A stretch of 64,000 nucleotides of DNA from an uncultured Lachnospiraceae bacterium (GTDB taxonomy: Bacteria; Bacillota; Clostridia; Lachnospirales; Lachnospiraceae), in assembly GCA_947630485.1 (NCBI GenBank), contig CANRHU010000004.1, forward strand, positions 30,654-94,653, read 5' to 3'. Made by a program: the position numbers and the translations under genes. Of this stretch, positions 54,674 through 62,302 are shown one piece after another. Below the pieces are notes generated by a model. The model was not told where the DNA came from. It was given only the letters and a program-made list of their open reading frames with translations, and did no database searches. How positions within the stretch are numbered: position 1 is the stretch's first letter; every line of letters starts with the position of its first letter.

Positions 54674-55411
54674 TCAGTCGCACCTCTCGCCTTCATTCCC
54701 GTAACACTCGCAGAATCTGCCGGCAAAAGCCGGCTCCATCCCATGGGCATACAGATGCGAGGTATCCCCGATCGCGTTCGCCCTGAACATCGCGATGCCC
54801 GGCCTTCTCTCCTCGCTGGTCACCGTCGTCACCGAGGTGGGCGCCGCGCAGAGACCGTGCCACAAAATCATCGGCGAAATGCCAAGCAGATGGGAGAGCA
54901 GCACGCACTCCACGCCAAAATGGCAGAACAGCACAATCGTATCGTTATTCGGCCGGACCGCGCGGTAGATCCGGCCGTCTCTCTCATATCCATGCCGGGC
55001 CAGCAGACGGTCAAAATTCTCTGCGACCCAGTCATACTCCTGCTTTACACCTGCATCTTCAAAAACATCCCGCTCAAACCAGTGGGCCTCCTCATAGAAA
55101 CGCCCGTCCGCAGTCCAATCCTGGGGCAGCCAGTCCCAGGCCACCGGCGACAGCCCCGGCCACTTCCAATCCGGCCGGGCCACAGACGGCCCGAATTCCC
55201 TTAGCCACGGGCACTCCTCCGCCGTCCGGTTCATTTTCCGGAGCGTCAGAGAAGCCGTGTCCTTCGCCCGTCCAAGGGGCGACACATAAAACGCTGCCAC
55301 ATCAAGCTTCGCCAGCCGTTCCGACAGATATTCCGCCTCCGTCCACCCCCGCTCCGTCAGGGAATCGATGGAGTAGTCCGGGTCACCATGGCGCACAATC
55401 AGTAATTTCAT
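54674..55411 (-). CDS. histidine phosphatase family protein
   Basis: 245 aa. Catalytic LLIVRHGDPDYSIDSLTERG at the N-terminus, FYVSPLGRAKDTA, and VLFCHFGVECVLLSHLLG with the second His. Branch of the phosphoglycerate mutase-like superfamily; substrate not predictable. Stands alone between the NUDIX gene and the restriction locus. Confidence 0.92.
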   Translation of the reverse strand: MKLLIVRHGDPDYSIDSLTERGWTEAEYLSERLAKLDVAAFYVSPLGRAKDTASLTLRKMNRTAEECPWLREFGPSVARPDWKWPGLSPVAWDWLPQDWTADGRFYEEAHWFERDVFEDAGVKQEYDWVAENFDRLLARHGYERDGRIYRAVRPNNDTIVLFCHFGVECVLLSHLLGISPMILWHGLCAAPTSVTTVTSEERRPGIAMFRANAIGDTSHLYAHGMEPAFAGRFCECYGNEGERCD

Positions 55412-55508
55412 ATAGAATCCCTCTTTCCGTTATCCGAATACGCCTGACCTGCTTAAGTTCCTGCCTGACAGGCTTTACGAACAAGTTCTATTTTAATTTC
55501 AGAAAGGT

Positions 55509-58500
55509 TTACACTTCCCGCAAACTCTTATAAATCTCCTCCGTGAAAATCCCCAGCACCTGCTTCTTGACGTCATCATTGCTGAGCAGCATGGAGAAGA
55601 AGTCCTGATTCTGTGAAAGCCCTTCAATCAGCGCATCGTCGATGTCGTCGAAATAGGAAAACTCAAAATCCTTGACCGTGTTGTTCTTTGCGCTGATTTT
55701 CAGCTTCTCGGACTTTAACAGGATGTCCCGAATCTGGAGCATCGCTTTGACCGCCACATCGTTATCATAGCTCTTTCCCATGCGGCTGTTGATTTCGGCG
55801 ATGATCTCCGACAGACGTTCCTCCTTGGCTGGCGTCAGGCCGAAATTCTCCGCAGTCGGCAGCTTGACAATCGGCTGTGCCACAAGGTTGGATTTGGTAT
55901 GTTCGTCCGCTTTCTTCTGCACGAAGTTGGTCGCTTTGATCTTGCCATCGAGATCGTACCCGCCGCCGGGATGTTTGATATTGATATACGCCATCAGGTA
56001 GGTCATAAAATTGTATTTCTTGTGCAGCTCCACATCCTCAAAACAAGAGACTTGAAGCAGGAACTCATAAAAACGGATGAAGTGACGCATAAGAGCGACG
56101 ATCTCTTGCTGCTTCAAAAGGTCGTATGCCTCTATCATGTTCTTTGAACGTTTGAAATAGAAAGTAAGCTTCCGCTTATCCCTGGCGTCAATTTTTTCTT
56201 TGTATAACAGGATATTCGCCTTTTCAATGTCGTCCGGGTCAAGGATCGTATATGCGTCGATTTTGGCTTCAAGGTCATATATTGCCGTGGGTGTTACGGA
56301 ATTGGACAGCAGCGTGGTGGTATAATACGGTGCGAAGGCGTCCGTAATATCCTTATAGCTGTTCACAAAATCCAGCACAAAGGTCTTTTTCTCAAAGGGC
56401 GGGCAGATACGGTTGAGTCGGGAGAGCGTCTGCACCGCCGACACACCCTTCAGCTTTTTTAACACATACATGGCGCAGAGCTTCGGCTGGTCGAATCCGG
56501 TCTGATATTTATTTGCCACCAGCAGAACTTGATAATCATCCTTATCAAATTCCTTTGTGAGCCGATCCTCAGAAAAACCGTTCATGGACGCCTCGGTGTA
56601 CTCCGTATCGTCGTCAGGCAGTTTCACCTTGCCGGAAAAGGCCACAAGCGCCTTGATGTCCGTATAACCCTTTTTCTTTGTATAATCCTCAAAAGCCTGA
56701 CGGTACTTGACCGCGCCCTGACGGGAGGCGGTTATGACCATCGCCTTGGCCATGCCGCCAAGCTCCGGCATGACGGATGTGCGGAAATGCTCTACGATCA
56801 CCTCCACCCGCTGGGAAATGTTCGTCTCGTGCAGCTCCACAAAGCGGGCGATCTGCCGCTTGGCATCCGCCGTCCTGCAGCGCGGGTCTTCTTGAATCTC
56901 CTTGTTGATCTGATAGAACGTCTGATAAGTGGTGTAATTTTGGAGCACATCGAGGATAAAGCCTTCCTCGATAGCCTGCTTCATGGAGTACACATGAAAC
57001 GCCTCGCGCTGCCCCTTTGTGTTCAGACGTCCGAAAAGCTGTATCGTCGTGGGCTTCGGGGTGGCGGTGAACGCGAAAATCGACACATTCGCCTGCTTGC
57101 CGCTTCGCCCGATTTCATCGGTGATCATATCCTCTACGTCACCATAATCCTGTTCCCCGGCTCCGAGAGATTGCGTCACAGCGGACATATCCTTGCCCGC
57201 CGTGGAAGAATGGGCCTCATCGATGATGACGGCAAACCGCTTGTTTTTCAGCCCTTTCACACTGTCCACAATATAGGGAAACTTCTGTATCGTGGTGGCG
57301 ATGATCTTTGTGTTGCCGTTCAGCGCAATGGCAAGGTCGGCGGAATTGCACTTGTCATCCATCACACGAATAAGCCCCGCCTTGTGTTCCAGCCCCAAAA
57401 TCGCCTTCTGGAGCTGCCTGTCTACCACAACGCGGTCGGTGACGATAACTACATTGTCAAAAATGATCTTGTCTTCTGCGTCGTGGAGCGAGGTCAGCCG
57501 GTGCGCCAGCCACGCGATGGAGTTCGTTTTGCCGGAGCCGGCGCTGTGCTGGATGAGATAATTCTGCGCGGTGCGGTTCTCCCGCACATCTGCCAGAAGT
57601 TTGCGGATCACATCGAGCTGGTGGTAACGCGGAAAGATAATATTTTCAGACTTCCCGATTTTGCCGGTCAGCTCGTCTTCTTTCTCCTTTGTCTCGATAA
57701 AAACAAACTTTCCGAGAAGGTCGAGAACAGTGTCCTTTTTCAGAATATCCTCCCACATATAGGAGACGCTGTACTTGTCCGGGAAGGTCGGATTGCCCGC
57801 CCCGGCGTTCACACCCTCGCCGTTTCCCATATTGAAGGGCAGGAAGAAGGTAGCGTCGCCCTCCAGCTTTGTGGTCATGCAGACCTGCTCCAGATCCATT
57901 GCGAAATTCACAAGACATCCGGCTTTAAACAGAAACAATCGGTTCTTCGGGTCGCGCTCGATACGGTACTGGTAGATGGCGTCCTGATAGGACTGCCCGG
58001 CCGCGTTGCACTTGAGCTCAAAGGACATGATGGCAAGGCCGTTGAGGAAAATCACAAGGTCGATGCGTTCCTTATCGCTTGCCCAGACTTCCTCCATAAC
58101 TGAAAACACGTTCTTTTCATACTTCGCCAGCAGCCCCTTGTTGAACGCAGTGGCGGGCTTGGTGTACATCAGCTCCAGCTTCATGTTGGAAAGCTCCACA
58201 CCATGCCGCAGAATGTTCAAAAGGCTGCCTCTTGTTTTTGTCGCCTCGGCATTGATGAAGCCGACAAGGGTATCCTCCAGCTTGTCTTTGTAAATCTTCC
58301 TCAGAGCATCCATCGTTTCCGGCTGGGTAGACCAGAGAAATTGGAACAATAGCTCCCGATCCATCGCAAATTGCCGGTCAAAATGAACAGCTTTGCGGAT
58401 AACGTAACCGTTATCAACGGAGAGACGCTCCATAATATAATGCTGATATTCTTTCTCGGAAAGGATTGATCCATGCAGTAGGCGCTTCGTATAGGCAGCC

Positions 58501-58550
58501 ATTCGCTTCGCCCGATTGTCTGCTCCGTTTTGAAGTTCCATATCATTCAT
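55509..58550 (-). CDS. hsdR: type I restriction endonuclease subunit R
   Basis: 1013 aa. N-terminal PD-(D/E)XK nuclease (DLVIFLNGLAIMSFELK), SF2 translocase with Walker A QHSAGSGKTNSIAWLAHRL, DEAH box VIIDEAHSSTAGKD, and motif VI LLVANKYQTGFDQP...LSRLNRICPP, then a helical C-terminal domain contacting HsdM. Complete and intact. Start at 58550 overlaps the stop of the DUF1016 gene by eight bases (ATGAATGA). Cleaves unmodified DNA after ATP-driven translocation. Its N-terminus is also found, decayed, in the pseudogene at 59747-60106. Confidence 0.95.
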   Translation of the reverse strand: MNDMELQNGADNRAKRMAAYTKRLLHGSILSEKEYQHYIMERLSVDNGYVIRKAVHFDRQFAMDRELLFQFLWSTQPETMDALRKIYKDKLEDTLVGFINAEATKTRGSLLNILRHGVELSNMKLELMYTKPATAFNKGLLAKYEKNVFSVMEEVWASDKERIDLVIFLNGLAIMSFELKCNAAGQSYQDAIYQYRIERDPKNRLFLFKAGCLVNFAMDLEQVCMTTKLEGDATFFLPFNMGNGEGVNAGAGNPTFPDKYSVSYMWEDILKKDTVLDLLGKFVFIETKEKEDELTGKIGKSENIIFPRYHQLDVIRKLLADVRENRTAQNYLIQHSAGSGKTNSIAWLAHRLTSLHDAEDKIIFDNVVIVTDRVVVDRQLQKAILGLEHKAGLIRVMDDKCNSADLAIALNGNTKIIATTIQKFPYIVDSVKGLKNKRFAVIIDEAHSSTAGKDMSAVTQSLGAGEQDYGDVEDMITDEIGRSGKQANVSIFAFTATPKPTTIQLFGRLNTKGQREAFHVYSMKQAIEEGFILDVLQNYTTYQTFYQINKEIQEDPRCRTADAKRQIARFVELHETNISQRVEVIVEHFRTSVMPELGGMAKAMVITASRQGAVKYRQAFEDYTKKKGYTDIKALVAFSGKVKLPDDDTEYTEASMNGFSEDRLTKEFDKDDYQVLLVANKYQTGFDQPKLCAMYVLKKLKGVSAVQTLSRLNRICPPFEKKTFVLDFVNSYKDITDAFAPYYTTTLLSNSVTPTAIYDLEAKIDAYTILDPDDIEKANILLYKEKIDARDKRKLTFYFKRSKNMIEAYDLLKQQEIVALMRHFIRFYEFLLQVSCFEDVELHKKYNFMTYLMAYINIKHPGGGYDLDGKIKATNFVQKKADEHTKSNLVAQPIVKLPTAENFGLTPAKEERLSEIIAEINSRMGKSYDNDVAVKAMLQIRDILLKSEKLKISAKNNTVKDFEFSYFDDIDDALIEGLSQNQDFFSMLLSNDDVKKQVLGIFTEEIYKSLREV

Positions 58551-59766
58551 GGATGGTTCCCTCCGTTTCCTTTTGCATGTTGAGCTTAAATGTTTCCTCT
58601 GCAATCTCAATTTGCTGCCTGATTTGTTCAGCGGTTGGCAGGTACTCCTGAATTTCTTTGATTTTTACGTTATTATAAGTCGCAACTCCCATAGGTGTCG
58701 TAATCCCTTCGAAAGCTAACTGTACTTCCGTCCGATCCATGTCCTTGCAGATCAAAAGTCCGATGGATGGATTATCACTATCTCGACGGAGCAGTTCATT
58801 TACCGCATTTACATAAAAATTGAGCTTGCCGGCAAATTCGGGCTCAAACGGTTTTACCTTCAATTCTATCACGACATAGCATCTCAAATAGATATGATAA
58901 AAAAGCAGGTCAATTTTCCGTGTTTTGCCGGAAATAATCATTTCCTTTTGCCTTCCTACAAATGCCCAGCCATCGCCTAATTCCAGCAAAAATCTTGTCA
59001 TCTGCTGCTCTATGGCATCTTCAAGCGCAGTTTCGTTGTATTCCTCAGAAAGACGGATAAATCCCAAATCATAATTTCCTTTGAGCAGTTCCTGGGCCAG
59101 TTTGCCTTGAGGAGCAGGAAGCTGTACACTAAAATTTGTAACCGCTGCCCCAATGGTATGATACATATCGGAGCGAATACAATTATCCAGTGCGTTGCGG
59201 CTCAGACCTTTATCAATCGTACGCTGAATATAGAATAAAGCTTCTTCAACGCTTTTACATTTTGTTATGATCAAAATGTGATGTCCCCACGGAACATAAC
59301 TAAAGAAAAGCGGAAAAGGAATTTCTCCAACAGGCTGTTGGATTTTTTCTTCCTGCAGCGGTGTTCCAATCTGCTGAAGCCGAGGAAAATTTGCTTGCGT
59401 AATTTCTCCAACAAGCTGTTGGATTTTTTCTTCGCACAACGAAGCCGAATAGAATTGATACCATTTTTTCATGTACCAGAGATTCGAGGTACTGAATCCC
59501 TTAACATTGGGAAATTCTGCCTGCAAATCAAGACTGACCTGTTCAACGATTCCCTTCCCCCATTTTTCTTCAGCACGTCTGATGACGAGATCTCTCCCGA
59601 GCCGCCAGTTAAAAAGAAGCTGTTCGGAATTCACTTTGACGGCGGCTTTTACCTGCGCATTACGAAAACGCTGCTTGATTTCATGCATCCACTGAACATA
59701 CTCGCTGTCAAGGTTTACATTCTGGGAACGCACAACCGTTAGAGTTTCATTTGACGGATTTGTCAT
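58543..59766 (-). CDS. DUF1016 (YhcG-type) PD-(D/E)XK nuclease domain protein
   Basis: 407 aa from the ATG at 59766 (AGGAGG nine bases upstream). DUF1016 N-terminal domain at 20-130 (QLLFNWRLGRDLVIRRAEEKWG, FSTSNLWYMKKWYQFY); C-terminal PDDEXK nuclease at about 260-390 (KIDLLFYHIYLRCYVVIELK, with D, E and K in order). Between them the motif EEKIQQ(L/P)VGEI occurs twice, from a 33-bp direct repeat. Members are recurrent passengers of type I restriction loci and defence islands. Both ends overlap neighbouring reading frames, so its expression is coupled to the restriction operon. Confidence 0.9.
   Translation of the reverse strand: MTNPSNETLTVVRSQNVNLDSEYVQWMHEIKQRFRNAQVKAAVKVNSEQLLFNWRLGRDLVIRRAEEKWGKGIVEQVSLDLQAEFPNVKGFSTSNLWYMKKWYQFYSASLCEEKIQQLVGEITQANFPRLQQIGTPLQEEKIQQPVGEIPFPLFFSYVPWGHHILIITKCKSVEEALFYIQRTIDKGLSRNALDNCIRSDMYHTIGAAVTNFSVQLPAPQGKLAQELLKGNYDLGFIRLSEEYNETALEDAIEQQMTRFLLELGDGWAFVGRQKEMIISGKTRKIDLLFYHIYLRCYVVIELKVKPFEPEFAGKLNFYVNAVNELLRRDSDNPSIGLLICKDMDRTEVQLAFEGITTPMGVATYNNVKIKEIQEYLPTAEQIRQQIEIAEETFKLNMQKETEGTIHE
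59320..59433. repeat. 33-bp direct repeat inside the DUF1016 gene
   Basis: Copies at 59320-59352 and 59401-59433 differ at one base (AATTTCTCCAACA...TTTTTTCTTC), starting 81 bases (27 codons) apart and so in frame. Confidence 0.85.
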
Positions 59767-60106
59767 CAGAGCGCACCTCCTTCTTTCCTGTGACATACTC
59801 AAAGATGAGGGACTTTTTGTATTCTTCAATGGAAATCTCCACGCCATGCCTCAGAATGTTCAAAAAACTGTCCCCCGCTTCTGTCGCTTCGGTATTGCTG
59901 AAGCGACGAAGGTATCCTCCAGTTTGTCCTTGTAAATTTTCCACAGGGTGTCCATCGTCTCCAGCTAGGTATCCCATAGGAAATTGGAATAACAGCTCCT
60001 GATCCATGGCAAAATGAACAGCTTCTCGAATGGCATAGCCGTTGTGAACGGAGAGACGCTCCATTATGTAGGGCTGATATTCCTTTTCAGTGAGGATGTT
60101 ATTCAC
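59747..60106 (-). pseudogene. chimeric hsdR-5'/hsdS-3' remnant
   Basis: An open frame of 119 codons. Its first half repeats the HsdR N-terminus (ILTEKEYQPYIMERLSVHNGYAIREAVHF against HsdR ILSEKEYQHYIMERLSVDNGYVIRKAVHF), then a shifted stretch whose HsdR-like reading contains an in-frame TAG, then NILRHGVEIS again in HsdR register. It then passes directly into EEYKKSLIFEYVTGKKEV, which is the C-terminal tail of HsdS (EEYKKSFIFEYVTGKKEV). So a decayed hsdR start has been joined to a duplicated hsdS end. Its stop overlaps the DUF1016 start by 20 bases. Confidence 0.85.
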
Positions 60107-60126
60107 GATTCCCCTTCTTTCTACAA

Positions 60127-61023
60127 TTACAGCATCCTTTTTACCCTATCAACAATTCCACCACAGACTTTGTCTATATTGTCAAAAAACAGAGTTACCT
60201 CATAGATTCCACACAGTTTCAAATCCTCTAAAATTTCTGTTTTTTTCTCTTTCTTTATAGTGAATCGTTGTTTAATACAGTCATGATCTTTAGGAATAGC
60301 ATCAATGATAGTCTCAAATGCCTTTTCTTCTTGCCCCAAATAGTTATCTACTATCCTATTTGGGAACAGAATAAATCTGCCTTGTTGAAGTTTCTGTCTA
60401 AGCGTATGGACAGGCGCATGAACAAACAAAGTTTCTTTACAGCACCCTTCTATCCATTCGGCATGATCAATTTTATCATTGCAAATTTCAAAAATGTGCT
60501 TATGCTCAGTAAAATAAGGCTGATTTGCAGCAGCTTTGAAAAAATGCTCTAACGAATAAGGCGCTTCTCTTGTAAGTCTATAAGTATCTGCAATAGCGTT
60601 TATAACAGGTGCATTATCCACATGGTTTTTCGCATTGTAAAAAACAAATACTTCTCCATCTGCATCAGTATGCTCGCAACAAGCAAAATACAGAGCTACA
60701 AGCGCATTTTCGGTTACATCAAGCAAGCGGGTCGGTATACCATAGTGCTGGAGAAGCGCCAACAATTCCACGGGTTTCAAATCATCTCGAAAAATATCTG
60801 GATACTTGCATTTTGCCAATTCAATAAGATTTCTTTCTCCATTAAAAATTGTTATGTCGCAAGATGATGTTCTTCCTCTTGCGAGAGAAGGCAAAAGAAG
60901 ATATTTTATGTTTGAATGACCGCGAAAAAGCAATTCTCCAAAGATTGGTATTTCTGGATGTATATATCTTTTTCTTAAAGCAGTAATTTCTTTGATGTAT
61001 GAGGTAAGACTATCTACTTCCAT
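60127..61023 (-). CDS. FRG domain-containing protein
   Basis: 298 aa. FRG signature: ELLFRGHSNIKYLLLPSLAR and LLALLQHYGIPTRLLDVTENALVALYFAC, the latter the family's most conserved block. FRG proteins are widespread beside restriction systems and in defence loci; the reaction is not established as far as I know. Codon use and base composition are clearly more AT-rich than the rest of the window, indicating acquisition. The ATG overlaps the end of hsdS by 10 bases, so it is translated with hsdS. Confidence 0.88.
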   Translation of the reverse strand: MEVDSLTSYIKEITALRKRYIHPEIPIFGELLFRGHSNIKYLLLPSLARGRTSSCDITIFNGERNLIELAKCKYPDIFRDDLKPVELLALLQHYGIPTRLLDVTENALVALYFACCEHTDADGEVFVFYNAKNHVDNAPVINAIADTYRLTREAPYSLEHFFKAAANQPYFTEHKHIFEICNDKIDHAEWIEGCCKETLFVHAPVHTLRQKLQQGRFILFPNRIVDNYLGQEEKAFETIIDAIPKDHDCIKQRFTIKKEKKTEILEDLKLCGIYEVTLFFDNIDKVCGGIVDRVKRML

Positions 61024-62291
61024 GTTCCGACCTCCTTCTTCCCCGTGACATACTCAAAAATGAACGACTTTTTATATTCTTCTATTGTGGCAAGCTGTTT
61101 AACCTTTTGCCTGATTATTTCGTCTACCTCATAGCAGATATTATCCAAATAATCGGAGATCCTGTTTTGCTCATTGAGTGTTTTCGGCAAACTTATGTAT
61201 ATGTCACTCACTTTTTCCCAACTTCTGAAATCACTTGTATTTCCTCGAACACCGTTGGAGATCAACTTATAAACTCCTTGAAAAGCAAGATGTTGTAAAT
61301 AATACACCACAAACCTATTATCTTCAGTGCTATCACATACATGAACAACTCGAGTAATTTTTCCGTCAAAGTCCGAAAAAGCTATTGCGCCATGCCAAGT
61401 ATCCATGCCATGAATGGCAATATCACCTTTATTTATGCCCTGCATAGCATTATCTTCACTAACCATTTTCCCCGTAATGTCATCCGAGCGAATAACTACT
61501 TTCCCCTTATTCGAGCAAATCAAAGCGGTATCTTCAGGTTGGAAAGGTCTGAAAAGTTTTTTACAAATGTATCCTATTTTTGTCAATCTCCAATTTGTGT
61601 TTATTGGTGCCATGTAAAACACTCCGCTGTCCTTCATCTCCGCATCGGGATCCAGCCCCTTTGTGACTGCCTCGGTGATGACGGAACGCTTGTACTGCTC
61701 TAACGTGGCAATTTGTTCCTGAATGTCGGCGGTCAGCGCGTTGATTTCTGCACACTTAGAATCAAGAAAAGAGGCAATACAACGTTGCTCGGATAATAGC
61801 GGCTGAAAATAATACTGGTTTCTAATTTTGGCTTGACTGATATTTGGCTGTCCGCCTCCTATTGCACTTTTGAGAAAATCATTGCGACATGTTAATATCC
61901 AATAGTACATAAACTGCATGTCGTTATTCTCGTCAGGCTTTATTACGCAACATGCCTGATTCGTACAAGCATCAATTTTGGATACAGCGATATTTCCAAC
62001 AGAACCTCCGTACATAGCAATTACGATAAAATCATGTTCATATATTCGCAACGCTGGTATGGCACGTACAGCAGTATCTGTTAATGTCGCAGAAGTATCA
62101 AAAATAAGATTTTTCCCGTATATATCACCACTTTGAATCCAAAAAATGCTGCCATCGTAATATAACAAATCGTGACTTGGGGGCGTTGTACCACTTCCAA
62201 TATAAGAAACGGCATTTTTAATTTTTTTCTTAACCCATACTCTTGGGACAAAACCTATCCACTCAACCCCGCTGTCTTTCATCTCCCGCAT
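61014..62291 (-). CDS. hsdS: type I restriction-modification specificity subunit S
   Basis: 425 aa. Two target-recognition domains of about 150-180 residues (starting MKDSGVEWIGFVPRVW and AEMKDSGVFYMAPINTNW) each followed by a conserved helical spacer (LLSEQRCIASFLDSKCAEINALTADIQEQIATLEQYKRSVITEAVTKGLDPD; TLNEQNRISDYLDNICYEVDEIIRQKVKQLATIEEYKKSFIFEYVTGKKEV). It sets the bipartite recognition sequence. AT-rich target domains are typical of swapped specificity modules. Lies 11 bp after hsdM. Confidence 0.95.
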   Translation of the reverse strand: MREMKDSGVEWIGFVPRVWVKKKIKNAVSYIGSGTTPPSHDLLYYDGSIFWIQSGDIYGKNLIFDTSATLTDTAVRAIPALRIYEHDFIVIAMYGGSVGNIAVSKIDACTNQACCVIKPDENNDMQFMYYWILTCRNDFLKSAIGGGQPNISQAKIRNQYYFQPLLSEQRCIASFLDSKCAEINALTADIQEQIATLEQYKRSVITEAVTKGLDPDAEMKDSGVFYMAPINTNWRLTKIGYICKKLFRPFQPEDTALICSNKGKVVIRSDDITGKMVSEDNAMQGINKGDIAIHGMDTWHGAIAFSDFDGKITRVVHVCDSTEDNRFVVYYLQHLAFQGVYKLISNGVRGNTSDFRSWEKVSDIYISLPKTLNEQNRISDYLDNICYEVDEIIRQKVKQLATIEEYKKSFIFEYVTGKKEVGTWK

Positions 62292-62302
62292 CGTCCGTCA
62301 CC

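Noticed and set aside
56529..58103. 524-codon plus-strand frame opposite hsdR
   Set aside because: Antisense shadow; the hsdR frame holds all helicase motifs in order.
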